Source of the DNA: Agitococcus sp.
Lineage (GTDB): Bacteria; Pseudomonadota; Gammaproteobacteria; Pseudomonadales; Moraxellaceae
Direction: 5' to 3'
NCBI GenBank assembly: GCA_030646715.1
Contig: JAUSLJ010000018.1
Coordinates: 1-64,000 of the forward strand
DNA length: 64,000 bases
Positions 26,755 to 35,274 of this stretch are shown here, in pieces. How positions within the stretch are numbered: position 1 is the first letter of the stretch; each line of letters opens with the position of its first letter. Made by a program: the position numbers and the translations under genes. The notes below the pieces were generated by a model that was not told the origin of the DNA, did no database searches, and was given only the letters and a program-made list of their open reading frames with translations.

Positions 26755-26901
26755 TTACAGCCGCCGACCTTGAATAACGCGGATGAGAATCATGATCACA
26801 GCGATGACTAACAGCAGATGAATAAAACCACCCAGTGTGTATGAAGTGACATAACCTAATATCCATAAAATCACCAAAACGATGGCTAAGGTTTCAAGCA
26901 T
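26755..26901 (-). CDS. Lmo0937-like 48-residue membrane protein
   Basis: A short gene reading MLETLAIVLVILWILGYV, then a Gly-Gly turn and a second hydrophobic helix ending in RRL. The two-helix layout and the turn are characteristic of the Lmo0937 family, tiny membrane proteins common in stress-response clusters. AAGGAGAA lies about 6 bases before the ATG at 26901, a strong ribosome site that supports translation. It sits between the coiled-coil protein gene and the large lipoprotein gene on the same strand. Confidence 0.8.
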   Translation of the reverse strand: MLETLAIVLVILWILGYVTSYTLGGFIHLLLVIAVIMILIRVIQGRRL

Positions 26902-26972
26902 TTCCGTTCTCCTTCTGTGAGTATGAGCAAGCCAACCAATGACTGACGGGCTTACTCATGTTGAGCGAATGA

Positions 26973-27263
26973 CTAGCTTTTGAATTTAGACATCGCATCA
27001 GTGACAGCGGTTTTTAAAGAAGTCCAAGCGGACTCCACACCGTGTTTCACGGATTCCCAAGCTTCTTCACTGGCTTCAGCAAGTTCAGTGATTTTTGCTT
27101 GACCTTCTTCGATGTTGGCTTCTAACACTTCAAATTGCTTTTGCATGGCAATTTGTGCGTCAGCCGCTTCAGCGGTTGCTTTTGCTTTCAATTTAGCAAT
27201 ATCTGCTTTCCAGCCATCTAATTGAGCTTGCAGTTTTTGCTTGTGCAGTTCTTTGGTATCCAT
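26973..27263 (-). CDS. Small coiled-coil protein
   Basis: This 96-residue protein has no signal peptide or membrane helix and consists of Ala/Lys/Glu-rich heptad-like helix (about residues 1-75) followed by a Trp-containing amphipathic tail. Similar short coiled-coil proteins occur beside Lmo0937-like and OmpA-like genes in envelope-stress clusters. The third in-frame ATG at 27263 is chosen because AGGA lies 8 bases upstream. Its precise role is unknown. Confidence 0.65.
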   Translation of the reverse strand: MDTKELHKQKLQAQLDGWKADIAKLKAKATAEAADAQIAMQKQFEVLEANIEEGQAKITELAEASEEAWESVKHGVESAWTSLKTAVTDAMSKFKS

Positions 27264-27336
27264 AACATTCATCCTGTGGTTTGTAGAACGCTCATGTTTT
27301 TTCAATGAGCCGAGTGGTGGTTTGAATTAATTATTC

Positions 27337-27900
27337 TTAGAAGAAGTTGTATTGAAGGTTGACCGACAACGAATCAATATCGGTTTTGTCCATCATGAAG
27401 CGTTCGTATTCGGTACGAACTGTTAAGTGATCGCCAACCGCAAAACGCAAACCTAGACCACCCGTCACATCAGTACCATCTTGATTCATGCTGATGCCAT
27501 TAAAGCGATTATCGGTTTCCCAAAATAAAGCACCGACTTTGGCATAAGGGGCAATAGGTGCATTTTTGAAGAAATCAAGCACCACACCCGCTGTCCAACC
27601 TGTGGCTTGAATACGGTCACTATTTCGGTTTGCTGCGCCAAAATCTAAATATTGTGCTTCCATCGCCAATGAGTCGTTCAGTTTTGCGCCAACAATGGCT
27701 TTCCAAGCGGTTTTACTTTTGGATAAATCACCATTGGTATTGGTAAAGTCTTCACCGTTCATGCGGCTATAGCCGATACCACCACCTAGATAGAAAGAGC
27801 TTTTATTCATATATGCTTGGTCAGCAGCAACACTGTTTTGAGCAAGAATGGGCAAAGCACATAACATCATTAAGGGAATGGCGCGTTTGAAATTATTCAT
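27337..27900 (-). CDS. Outer-membrane beta-barrel protein (OmpA-barrel/OmpW-like size)
   Basis: This 187-residue protein has a signal peptide ending near SVAA (about residue 26) and then alternating amphipathic strands, ending in LQYNFF with the C-terminal Phe that BAM recognises. Blocks YLGGGIGYSR and LAMEAQYLDFG are typical of eight-strand OmpA-like barrels. No periplasmic domain follows. It is the first gene of a minus-strand envelope cluster and is divergent from the CHASE3 hybrid kinase gene. Confidence 0.82.
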   Translation of the reverse strand: MNNFKRAIPLMMLCALPILAQNSVAADQAYMNKSSFYLGGGIGYSRMNGEDFTNTNGDLSKSKTAWKAIVGAKLNDSLAMEAQYLDFGAANRNSDRIQATGWTAGVVLDFFKNAPIAPYAKVGALFWETDNRFNGISMNQDGTDVTGGLGLRFAVGDHLTVRTEYERFMMDKTDIDSLSVNLQYNFF

Positions 27901-28375
27901 AAAAACCTCAGTGTCAGTATTAGGTTTTTGCTAATAAGCGATTAGCAAAAATGTTCCATCTTCAACGCTAAAACAGCGCGCTCTTAGTCAGAAGAGCTTT
28001 GTTGATGTGTGTTTTCGTCATTTACAAAGTGCCCTGATTGGCGCGTAGGGTCTGTGCAGTAACGTACACAGCGATTAATAATTTTTTTATTGAGGGTTTG
28101 GAGGTCGCGGAGCTAACAAGAAAAAGTAGCGTAGAGCGGTTGTATGTGGTTTAGCGAACAGACAGAGCGAATAAATCAGTAAAAACTTCAATAACAACCC
28201 ACTATTTTTGTAGTGCCGCTGACAGTTGCCTCTTTAAAGAAGAGGGATGGTGCATACTGTCAATTTGCTTTGTCATGTCACTTTTTTGCCGTTCACCTCC
28301 GTGGATAGGTTGGTATCCGTGTGATAACAGCAGAAGCTCTCATTTAAGGTGTGGCCATGATGATTTGTGAGGCTT
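27901..28375. other. Divergent regulatory region between beta-barrel and hybrid kinase genes
   Basis: About 475 bases without a gene. It must contain promoters for the minus-strand envelope cluster and for the plus-strand kinase operon. The most regular element is CTGTG-N10-CACAG at 28052-28071. A short palindrome CAGCGCGCTC lies near 27977. I see no RNA gene. The Crp/Fnr protein encoded downstream is a candidate regulator. Confidence 0.4.
28052..28071. promoter_or_regulatory. Possible operator, CTGTG-N10-CACAG
   Basis: A 5-bp perfect inverted repeat spaced by 10 bases lies in the divergent control region. The form is close to what dimeric helix-turn-helix proteins such as Crp/Fnr members bind, and such a protein is encoded at 31994. 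A 5-bp arm occurs often by chance, so this is a weak call. Confidence 0.25.
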
Positions 28376-31123
28376 ATGAAACTTCTTCATAAAACAATGA
28401 TTTCGCTGATCGGCGCAATTTTACTGATTGTGATTGGTTTAATCGTGCTGTTTTCTTTTTTTGGGCAAATCGAAAAAGAAGCCGATTATCGTCGCCAACA
28501 GCAGAGGGTTATTCATGATGCCAATGCGTTAATGTCGGCACTCACAGATGCAGAAACGAGCGAACGAGGCTATTTGTTGACAGGAGACGAGACTTTTCTT
28601 CAGCCTTATCTTGCCGTACATGGTGAGATCAATGGCCGTATCAATATCTTGCGTCGTTACAGCACTCATCGTACGGCCAATGAAAAATTGGATCTACTCG
28701 CGCCGTTGATCGCTGCCAAGTTAGTGGACATGGCGGATGTGATTGAGTTACGCCGCCATGGTGATATGACGGTGGCAGAAGCGAGTGTGCGTAGTGGTCA
28801 AGGTAAACAGCTGATGGATGATATTCGTTTGCAGATGAACCATTTTGTGGCGATAGAAGAAACGCTGCTAAAACAAAGCGAGACCAAGTTTAGCTCTGAT
28901 ATGCGCCGACTTTTTATCATTATTTTAACGACAAGCTTGTTTGCGCTACTGCTGTCATTTTTATACTTGTACTTAGTTTATTTACAAAATCAGCAACAGC
29001 TCAAAAATGCCATTCATACCGAAACCCAGCGGTTATTGGCGGTGCAGGAAGAAGCTAATCAACAACTGCGTAAAGCCAATGAAGCATGGGCGTTACAACG
29101 TGCTATTTTTGAAAGTGCTTATTTCTCCAGTATTGCCACCGACGAAAAAGGCGTAATTCAAATTTTTAATGTCGGGGCAGAGCGAATGCTCGGTTATGCC
29201 GCCGCCGATGTCGTCAATCAAATCACCCCTGCTGATATTTCTGACCCTCAAGAAGTGATTAGCCGTGCCGAAGCTCTCAGTGCCGAACTGTCAACAGCCA
29301 TTCAACCGGGTTTTGAAGCCTTAGCATTTAAAGCCTCACGCGGTATTGAAGATATTTATGAGCTAACGTATATCCGTAAAGATGGCGGTCGTTTTCCTGC
29401 CATTGTCTCCGTGACGGCATTACGTGCCGCCGATAATCACATCATTGGTTATATGTTAATTAGTACGGATAATACCGCGCGTAAACAGGTGGAAGAAGAG
29501 CAGAAAAAACTGGATCAACGCTTACGCGACCAACAGTTTTATACCCGCTCGCTGATTGAATCGAATATTGACGCACTGATGACCACAGACCCGTCGGGCA
29601 TCATCACCGATGTCAACAAACAAATGGAAGCGTTGACCGAATGTAGCCGTGACGAACTGATTGGCGCGCCCTTTAAGAGTTTCTTTACCAGCCCAGAACT
29701 CGCCGAAAAAGCCATCAAACAAGTATTAAGCGAGAAAAAAGTCACTGATTACGAATTGACAGTCTGCGCCCGTGACGGCAAAAAAACGGTCGTTTCTTAC
29801 AATGCCACCACTTTCTTTGACCGTGACCGCAAGCTGCAAGGTGTCTTTGCAGCGGCGCGTGATGTCACCGAACGTAAACGTCTAGACGACGTACTGCACG
29901 AAAAAAATATTGAGTTGCAGAACGCCAAATCTATTGCTGAAAAAGCCAATCTCGCCAAATCCGATTTTTTGTCGAGCATGAGCCACGAACTACGCACACC
30001 GCTCAACGCGATCTTAGGCTTTACCCAACTGATGGATGGCGGTTCACCGCCGCCCACTGCCACGCAAAAACGCAGCATTGACCAAATCCTGAAAGCAGGT
30101 TGGTATTTATTGGAGTTGATTAACGAAATTCTTGACCTCGCGTTAATTGAGTCGGGCAAATTATCGCTGTCGATGGAGCCTGTTTCTCTCGCAGAAGTGA
30201 TGCACGAATGCTGGCTGATGGTTGAGCCACAAACCACCAAACGGGGTATTCAAGTCACTTTCCCTCAATTTATAACCCCTCATTTTGTGCAAGCGGATCG
30301 TACGCGCCTCAAGCAGGTGCTCATTAACCTGCTATCGAATGCCATTAAATATAATCGAGACGGCGGCCGTGTTACCGTCAGTTCTCACATCAACCATCTA
30401 GACCATGTTCGGGTGAGTGTCGAAGATACGGGTGACGGCTTATCGGCTGAAAAAATTAGCCAGTTGTTTCAGCCGTTTAATCGCTTGGGGCAAGAAGCGT
30501 ACAATGAAGAAGGGACAGGCATTGGTCTGGTGGTGTGTAAGCAGCTAGTCGAGTTGATGGGCGGTATTGTTGGTGTTAACAGTATCGTCGGCGTAGGCAG
30601 TGTCTTTTGGTTTGAATTGAGCCTGACCCGTCAGCCACAACTTAATTTGAGCGCAGCCGAAACCGTCGCCGAAGCGACTCCCGCAACTCAAGACGATACC
30701 CTGTTATATACCTTACTGTATGTTGAAGATAATCCCGCCAACTTAATGCTAGTTGAAGACATTATCGCACGGCGGCCAGAGATTCGGTTATTGAGCGCAA
30801 TGGATGGCATCAGTGGTATTAAAATCGCCCATACCATGCAGCCTGATATTGTTCTCATGGATATTAATTTGCCAGGAATGAGCGGTTTAAGAGCCTTACA
30901 AATACTGGCAGAGAGTTCCGCCACCGCCCATATTCCCGTCATTGCCTTGAGTGCCAATGCCATGCCTCGGGATATTGAAAAAGGCTTGGAGGCAGGATTT
31001 TTTCGCTATCTCACCAAGCCGATTAAGGTCAACGAGTTTATGACAACGCTGGATATCGCCTTGAAGCAAGCAAAAATAACAACACCGTCTATACCTGTGG
31101 CCACTTCGGAGGAAAAAACATGA
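28376..31123 (+). CDS. CHASE3-PAS-PAS hybrid sensor histidine kinase with receiver domain
   Basis: This membrane protein of about 915 residues has helices at about 8-30 and 180-205 flanking a periplasmic CHASE3 domain (ETSERGYLLTGDE). A coiled coil and two PAS domains follow (about 240-370 and 380-500). The HisKA domain carries SHELRTPLNA, with the phospho-accepting His near 536. The HATPase region has the N-box NLLSNAIKYN and VEDTGDGL. A C-terminal receiver domain carries the phospho-accepting Asp in LMDINLPG near 828. All catalytic residues are present. Its stop overlaps the response regulator start (ATGA). The ATG at 28376 is chosen over a GTG nine bases upstream; neither has a strong ribosome site. 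Confidence 0.9.
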   Translation: MKLLHKTMISLIGAILLIVIGLIVLFSFFGQIEKEADYRRQQQRVIHDANALMSALTDAETSERGYLLTGDETFLQPYLAVHGEINGRINILRRYSTHRTANEKLDLLAPLIAAKLVDMADVIELRRHGDMTVAEASVRSGQGKQLMDDIRLQMNHFVAIEETLLKQSETKFSSDMRRLFIIILTTSLFALLLSFLYLYLVYLQNQQQLKNAIHTETQRLLAVQEEANQQLRKANEAWALQRAIFESAYFSSIATDEKGVIQIFNVGAERMLGYAAADVVNQITPADISDPQEVISRAEALSAELSTAIQPGFEALAFKASRGIEDIYELTYIRKDGGRFPAIVSVTALRAADNHIIGYMLISTDNTARKQVEEEQKKLDQRLRDQQFYTRSLIESNIDALMTTDPSGIITDVNKQMEALTECSRDELIGAPFKSFFTSPELAEKAIKQVLSEKKVTDYELTVCARDGKKTVVSYNATTFFDRDRKLQGVFAAARDVTERKRLDDVLHEKNIELQNAKSIAEKANLAKSDFLSSMSHELRTPLNAILGFTQLMDGGSPPPTATQKRSIDQILKAGWYLLELINEILDLALIESGKLSLSMEPVSLAEVMHECWLMVEPQTTKRGIQVTFPQFITPHFVQADRTRLKQVLINLLSNAIKYNRDGGRVTVSSHINHLDHVRVSVEDTGDGLSAEKISQLFQPFNRLGQEAYNEEGTGIGLVVCKQLVELMGGIVGVNSIVGVGSVFWFELSLTRQPQLNLSAAETVAEATPATQDDTLLYTLLYVEDNPANLMLVEDIIARRPEIRLLSAMDGISGIKIAHTMQPDIVLMDINLPGMSGLRALQILAESSATAHIPVIALSANAMPRDIEKGLEAGFFRYLTKPIKVNEFMTTLDIALKQAKITTPSIPVATSEEKT

Positions 31124-31941
31124 TGACTGTTAATCATACCGACATTCTTCATGCGCGTATTTTGATTGTTGACGATCAAGAGTCGAATGTCTATTTGCTG
31201 GAGCAATTACTCGAAGATGCAGGGTATAACCACGTGACTACGACGATGAATCCGCAACAGGTTTGCGAGCTGCATCAACAACATCATTATGATTTGATTC
31301 TGCTCGACCTACAAATGCCGATTATGGACGGCTTTCAAGTGATGGAAAAACTAGCCATCAATGGAATGGATAGTTATCTTCCTGTCATTGTTTTGACGGC
31401 TCAGCCCGCCCATAAGTTGCGCGCTTTACAAGCAGGGGCAAAAGATTTTATTAGTAAACCCTTTGATTTAATTGAAGTTAAAACCCGTATTTACAATATG
31501 TTAGAAGTGCGGCTGTTATACAAAAAATTGGAAAGTTATAACCAAATACTAGAGCAAACCGTACTGGAACGCACAGCCGAACTACGGGAAAGCGAAGCGC
31601 GTTTTCGTCGGCTAACCGAACTAGCCGCCGACTGGTATTGGGAGCAAGACGAACAGGGACGATTCACTAAAGGTTCGGTACAGGCTCAACAAATGTTGGG
31701 TATTCAGGGTGATAACACGCCAGCTGAAGGCAGTGATGGGCAAGCAGGATGGAACGAAGCTGAACGTGAGGTGTTAAGAGCAACGATTGCCGCTCGCCAA
31801 CCGTTTCTTGATTATATCGTCAGTCGAGTAAACGCCGACAACTCGCAGCAAAAATTTCGTATCAGTGGCGAACCGATGTTTAATCAAAGCTCACGCTTCA
31901 TTGGTTATCGCGGTATTGGTGTCGAATGTACGGACAACTAA
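31120..31941 (+). CDS. Response regulator with C-terminal PAS-like domain
   Basis: This 273-residue protein has an N-terminal receiver domain (about 10-130): acidic pocket VDDQ, phospho-accepting Asp in LILLDLQMP, and the Lys of SKPFDL. A coiled-coil linker (VLERTAELRESEARF) leads into a PAS-like domain (about 165-270) that begins LAADWYWEQDEQGRF. No DNA-binding or enzymatic output domain is present, so it probably acts through protein contacts, perhaps back on the hybrid kinase. Translational coupling to the kinase by a 4-base overlap supports a shared pathway. Confidence 0.88.
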   Translation: MMTVNHTDILHARILIVDDQESNVYLLEQLLEDAGYNHVTTTMNPQQVCELHQQHHYDLILLDLQMPIMDGFQVMEKLAINGMDSYLPVIVLTAQPAHKLRALQAGAKDFISKPFDLIEVKTRIYNMLEVRLLYKKLESYNQILEQTVLERTAELRESEARFRRLTELAADWYWEQDEQGRFTKGSVQAQQMLGIQGDNTPAEGSDGQAGWNEAEREVLRATIAARQPFLDYIVSRVNADNSQQKFRISGEPMFNQSSRFIGYRGIGVECTDN

Positions 31942-31993
31942 CATTAATAATCAGTATGAATAGCCATCATGAATAATCAACAAAGGATTTGCC

Positions 31994-32707
31994 ATGTTAT
32001 CGCCCCATAGTCCAAGCCAAAATCATTTATTGGCGGCATTGCCACGAGCCGACTTTGAGCGTTTAGCGGCTGCTTTAGAGCTGGTTGTCATGCCTTTGGG
32101 TGAGATGATTTATGAGCCAAATTTACCGTTACGTTATGCCTACTTTCCGACAACGTCGATAGTCTCGCTGCACTATGTCATGGAGTCTGGCGCATCGGCA
32201 GAAGCGGCGGGCGTAGGCAATGAAGGCGTTGTTGGCGTGTCGTTATTTATGGGCAGCAATACCAGCATTAGTTCAGCCGTTGTGCAAACCGCAGGTTATG
32301 CTTACCGTTTAGAGGCGAGTGTGTTGCTGGCTGAGTTTAAACGTGCAGAGTTTATGCAACGGGTATTACTGCGTTATAGCCAAGCGTTAATGACCCAAAT
32401 GATGCAAACGGCGGTCTGTAATCGTCATCACTCCATAGAGCAGCAATTATGTCGCTGGTTACTGTTGACGCTTGACCGTATTCCTTCCAGCGAATTAGTG
32501 ATGACGCAAGAGTTAATCGCCAATATGTTGGGTGTGCGTAGAGAAGGCATTACCGAAGCCGCAGGCAAGCTACAACAAGCGGGTTATATTCGTTATCGTC
32601 GTGGCCACATTGCGGTATTGAATCGTGCTGGGCTACAAACGCGAAGTTGTGAGTGTTACGCCGTCGTCAAAAAAGAATGGCACCGTTTATTGTCCGATGT
32701 CCGATAA
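31994..32707 (+). CDS. Crp/Fnr family transcriptional regulator
   Basis: This 237-residue protein has an N-terminal cyclic-nucleotide-binding-like beta-roll (about 15-130) and a C-terminal winged helix (about 150-215; TQELIANMLGVRREGITEAAGKLQ). It lacks the N-terminal Cys cluster of Fnr, so direct iron-sulfur oxygen sensing is unlikely. Cys residues in QTRSCECY near the C-terminus are unusual and could be redox-active. It is 52 bases downstream of the response regulator, so it may be the transcriptional output of the kinase operon. Confidence 0.87.
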   Translation: MLSPHSPSQNHLLAALPRADFERLAAALELVVMPLGEMIYEPNLPLRYAYFPTTSIVSLHYVMESGASAEAAGVGNEGVVGVSLFMGSNTSISSAVVQTAGYAYRLEASVLLAEFKRAEFMQRVLLRYSQALMTQMMQTAVCNRHHSIEQQLCRWLLLTLDRIPSSELVMTQELIANMLGVRREGITEAAGKLQQAGYIRYRRGHIAVLNRAGLQTRSCECYAVVKKEWHRLLSDVR

Positions 32708-32713
32708 CGAGAT

Positions 32714-33259
32714 TTAAGCTCCCCATCGTCTGATATTGCCAGAATCAACATGCACAAAATCGGATTGAGGATAATAACCGACACCGCCCATTTTCATCGC
32801 CAACGCGTGTTGATGTAATACCGCGAGTGGCACTTTTGGCAGGCGAATATCAATAGCGCGGCCTTCCAAATGCATACTATGTTTGGCGACACCCTTAGAG
32901 TTAGCTTGAAGCATCTTATTGGTTTCGGGCGAGCGAAAAGCCGAAATAATTTGAAACTCACAAGGCACATTTAAGCGTGTTTGTAATAGCGTTAATTGGT
33001 CGAGTAGCGCGGTATCAATCGCCGATGTTTTATTGTTGCGAAAGTCACGCAGCAAATGATTAATCTCCGCTAAGGAGTCAGGCAAATAACGACCTTCTGC
33101 CCAATAAGTCACAATCCTTTTTTCACCCGTATGTAAATGGTGGAGCGACAAACTACGCTCAGGCAATAATAATAACGACGAAGCCGTCGCCCAGCGTGGC
33201 AATAATAACGTGCTCACGGCCACGGCAGACAGCGTTTGCAAACATTGACGACGGTTCAT
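32714..33259 (-). CDS. YcbK/DUF882 family murein endopeptidase-like protein
   Basis: This 181-residue protein has a signal with a twin-arginine start (MNRRQCLQTL), as in YcbK (MepK), a zinc peptidase that cleaves 3-3 peptide cross-links. The M15-like metal ligands are visible: SMHLEGRAID near 120 and FVHVD near 168. The ISAFRSPETNKML block is typical. Cross-links of the 3-3 type are made by LD-transpeptidases, and the gene directly upstream on this strand (11 bases away) is one. The pair could therefore make and break the same bonds. Confidence 0.88.
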   Translation of the reverse strand: MNRRQCLQTLSAVAVSTLLLPRWATASSLLLLPERSLSLHHLHTGEKRIVTYWAEGRYLPDSLAEINHLLRDFRNNKTSAIDTALLDQLTLLQTRLNVPCEFQIISAFRSPETNKMLQANSKGVAKHSMHLEGRAIDIRLPKVPLAVLHQHALAMKMGGVGYYPQSDFVHVDSGNIRRWGA

Positions 33260-33270
33260 AATTCACCTTT

Positions 33271-34209
33271 TTACAGTGGTTTAGCGGGTGTGGGTGCTGC
33301 AACGAGCAAAGTCACATCAACAGGTACGCCACTTGCGGCTTTGAGTGCGCTATCTGCGCGTGTCCAATCTATTTTTGCGGTGACGTTTTGGGCATCAGTC
33401 AATTGTTGTAGTGCTTTTCTGCCATTGACATGACGAAGATAAATATCAGGGTGTACCTCTATCACTATATGCCCATTTGTTTGAATTTCAAGCAATATCG
33501 GCCAATAATTGTTCGATCCCGTCGTGCTTGTGTCAACTTGCGTAAAGAGCTCGGCAATGGCCTCGGGATGTAAACGAATACAACCATGTGTTTGAAAGCG
33601 GTTAATACTGGCAGGCGCGATAGTGCCATGAATACCATAGCCACTTAAACTCAGTCCTAACCAATAACGCCCCAAGGGATTGTTTGCTCCTGGTGCCACG
33701 CGGGTTTTGACGACTTTGCCTTCACGCGCCATTTCCTCTTGAATGGATTTAGGCACAATCCACGTTTTATTTTCTTTTTTATTGGCGATTGTCCATGCAC
33801 CGATGGGCGTAGGCCATGACGGACGACCCAAACCTAGCGCGTAAATACCCGTATTAACCCCTGCTTTTTGCAAAAATAATAATCGTTGCGGCAGATTGAT
33901 GGTGATGCCATCAGGCAAATCACTCGGGATTAAATGCGCATATTTTACGTTGATAATTTGCCCGATTTTTAAACGGCTAGTGGGCTTGATGGCGTTAAAG
34001 GTAGCGATGTCATTCGGCGTTGTTGCATAGCGTCCGCCAATACTTAACAGCGTATCGCCTTTTTTAACCGTCACCGCTACCGTACCGTGCCACCAGCCTT
34101 TGGCTAAATGGGCAAAAGGTTCTGTACTTGGGGTGATGGTAGATGCGGCAATGACAGTACCACTGTTCAGTATGACGGCTAATGACATCATCACGGAAGA
34201 AAAACGCAT
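33271..34209 (-). CDS. LysM-containing L,D-transpeptidase (YkuD family)
   Basis: This 312-residue periplasmic enzyme has a signal peptide (ending near VIA), a LysM domain (about 45-95; VKKGDTLLSIGGRY) that binds peptidoglycan, and a YkuD catalytic domain with HG...SINRFQTHGCIRL. The catalytic Cys is near residue 209. Such enzymes form 3-3 peptidoglycan cross-links or attach lipoproteins to the wall. The gene is followed closely by the YcbK-like endopeptidase. Confidence 0.92.
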   Translation of the reverse strand: MRFSSVMMSLAVILNSGTVIAASTITPSTEPFAHLAKGWWHGTVAVTVKKGDTLLSIGGRYATTPNDIATFNAIKPTSRLKIGQIINVKYAHLIPSDLPDGITINLPQRLLFLQKAGVNTGIYALGLGRPSWPTPIGAWTIANKKENKTWIVPKSIQEEMAREGKVVKTRVAPGANNPLGRYWLGLSLSGYGIHGTIAPASINRFQTHGCIRLHPEAIAELFTQVDTSTTGSNNYWPILLEIQTNGHIVIEVHPDIYLRHVNGRKALQQLTDAQNVTAKIDWTRADSALKAASGVPVDVTLLVAAPTPAKPL

Positions 34210-34581
34210 AAAAATAACTCATCAATATAAGGTTAGGTGACTCAGTATCATCAACAGAATGTACAGACAAAAAAACGGTAGTACCCATTGTTAGCCTACT
34301 CGCAATGGTTTGATGGTTCTGTACGGTAGCTCACTTAATGGCATTTAGTCACGTTATCCTAAGCGTGTTAACGCACCGACCATCAGTAGCTTCTCCGTTC
34401 ATACTAAGTTCGATGAAGAACGACAAGCTCAGTGCGAACGGAAAGTACAAACAAACTTTCACGTGAGTACTTTATACGATTAATACGAAAGGTTTAACTT
34501 TGTAGTGTTGTGAATTTGATGATGGCCTGAGACGATAATCGTGTATTTATAGAGATGCATTACCCTTATAAGGCAGTTATT
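34210..34581. other. Intergenic region with a palindromic repeat
   Basis: About 370 bases lie between the divergent LD-transpeptidase and SOUL genes. It holds the imperfect palindrome at 34395-34441 and A/T-rich promoter-like sequence on both sides. No gene or RNA is visible. Confidence 0.4.
34395..34441. repeat. CCGTTC...GAACGG palindromic repeat
   Basis: An imperfect palindrome begins CCGTTCATACTAAG and ends AGCTCAGTGCGAACGG. It resembles a dispersed repeat found in many proteobacterial genomes (arms of the form CCGTTC-x-x-ACT-x-AG). Only one copy is in this window. Confidence 0.6.
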
Positions 34582-35205
34582 ATGAAGCGTTTAGGACAAA
34601 TGATATTAACCGTCGTGATGATAAATGGAGCGATGGATGCTATGGCAGTCGAAGAAACAGCTTACAATGTCGTCAAGAAAGACCAACACTTTGAAATCCG
34701 TGATTACGCACCTCATGTCCTTGCGGAAACCATTGCCGATGGTGATATGGGGCAGGCGGGAAACAGTTCGTTTGGCGTATTGTTTCGCTATATTTCTGGC
34801 CGTAATCAATCACAAACTAAAGTCGCCATGACTGCACCTGTCTCCCAACAACCGATGGGTGAAAAAATCAGCATGACTGCCCCCGTGAGTCAGCAACGTA
34901 TGCAAGATAAATGGGTAGTCAGCTTTGCCATGCCCGCTGCTTATACGCTGGAAACGGCGCCTAAACCCACTGATGCGCGAGTAGCATTACGTCAAATTCC
35001 TGCTCGTCGCATAGCGTCCGTCACCTACTCAGGTCTTTGGACGGAAAAAAACTATTTACAGCACAAGCAGGAGTTAGAAGCATGGATTCGCAAAAATGGC
35101 TATAGTGCGTCAGGCGAGCCTGTTTTAGCGCGTTATAATCCGCCGTTTACCCCGTGGTTTTTGCGTCGTAATGAAGTGCTGATTCCTATCAGTACCACAC
35201 ATTAA
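34582..35205 (+). CDS. SOUL haem-binding family protein, periplasmic
   Basis: This 207-residue protein has a signal peptide (ending near AMA, residue 22) and a SOUL/HBP domain: YNVVKKDQHFEIRDYAPHVLAET at its start, and RYISGRNQ, MTAPVSQQ (present twice) and YNPPFTPWFLRRNEV further on. SOUL proteins are a haem-binding or lipid-associated beta fold of uncertain role in bacteria. The start at 34582 has AAGG upstream and gives the signal peptide. The MTAPVSQQ stretch repeats within 20 residues, a small internal duplication often seen in this family. Confidence 0.85.
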   Translation: MKRLGQMILTVVMINGAMDAMAVEETAYNVVKKDQHFEIRDYAPHVLAETIADGDMGQAGNSSFGVLFRYISGRNQSQTKVAMTAPVSQQPMGEKISMTAPVSQQRMQDKWVVSFAMPAAYTLETAPKPTDARVALRQIPARRIASVTYSGLWTEKNYLQHKQELEAWIRKNGYSASGEPVLARYNPPFTPWFLRRNEVLIPISTTH

Positions 35206-35211
35206 TACAGC

Positions 35212-35239
35212 GTAGGGGCGATTCATGAATCGCCCCTAC
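35212..35239. terminator. Palindrome between convergent SOUL and DUF5691 genes
   Basis: This is a near-complete palindrome (GTAGGGGCGATTC / GAATCGCCCCTAC). A partial second copy (TTCGCCCCTACA) lies at 35269-35280 and overlaps the stop of the DUF5691 gene. A sibling is at 55278-55303. It could end transcription from both sides, but there is no long T tract. Confidence 0.55.
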
Positions 35240-35274
35240 AGATTCAAACAATGAGGGAGAATGATTATTCGCCC

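Noticed and set aside
26640-26760. A possible transposase-like scrap (frame reading ALRMAANFLRRVALEIF)
   Set aside because: The similarity to transposase C-termini is too short and inexact, and there are no inverted ends.
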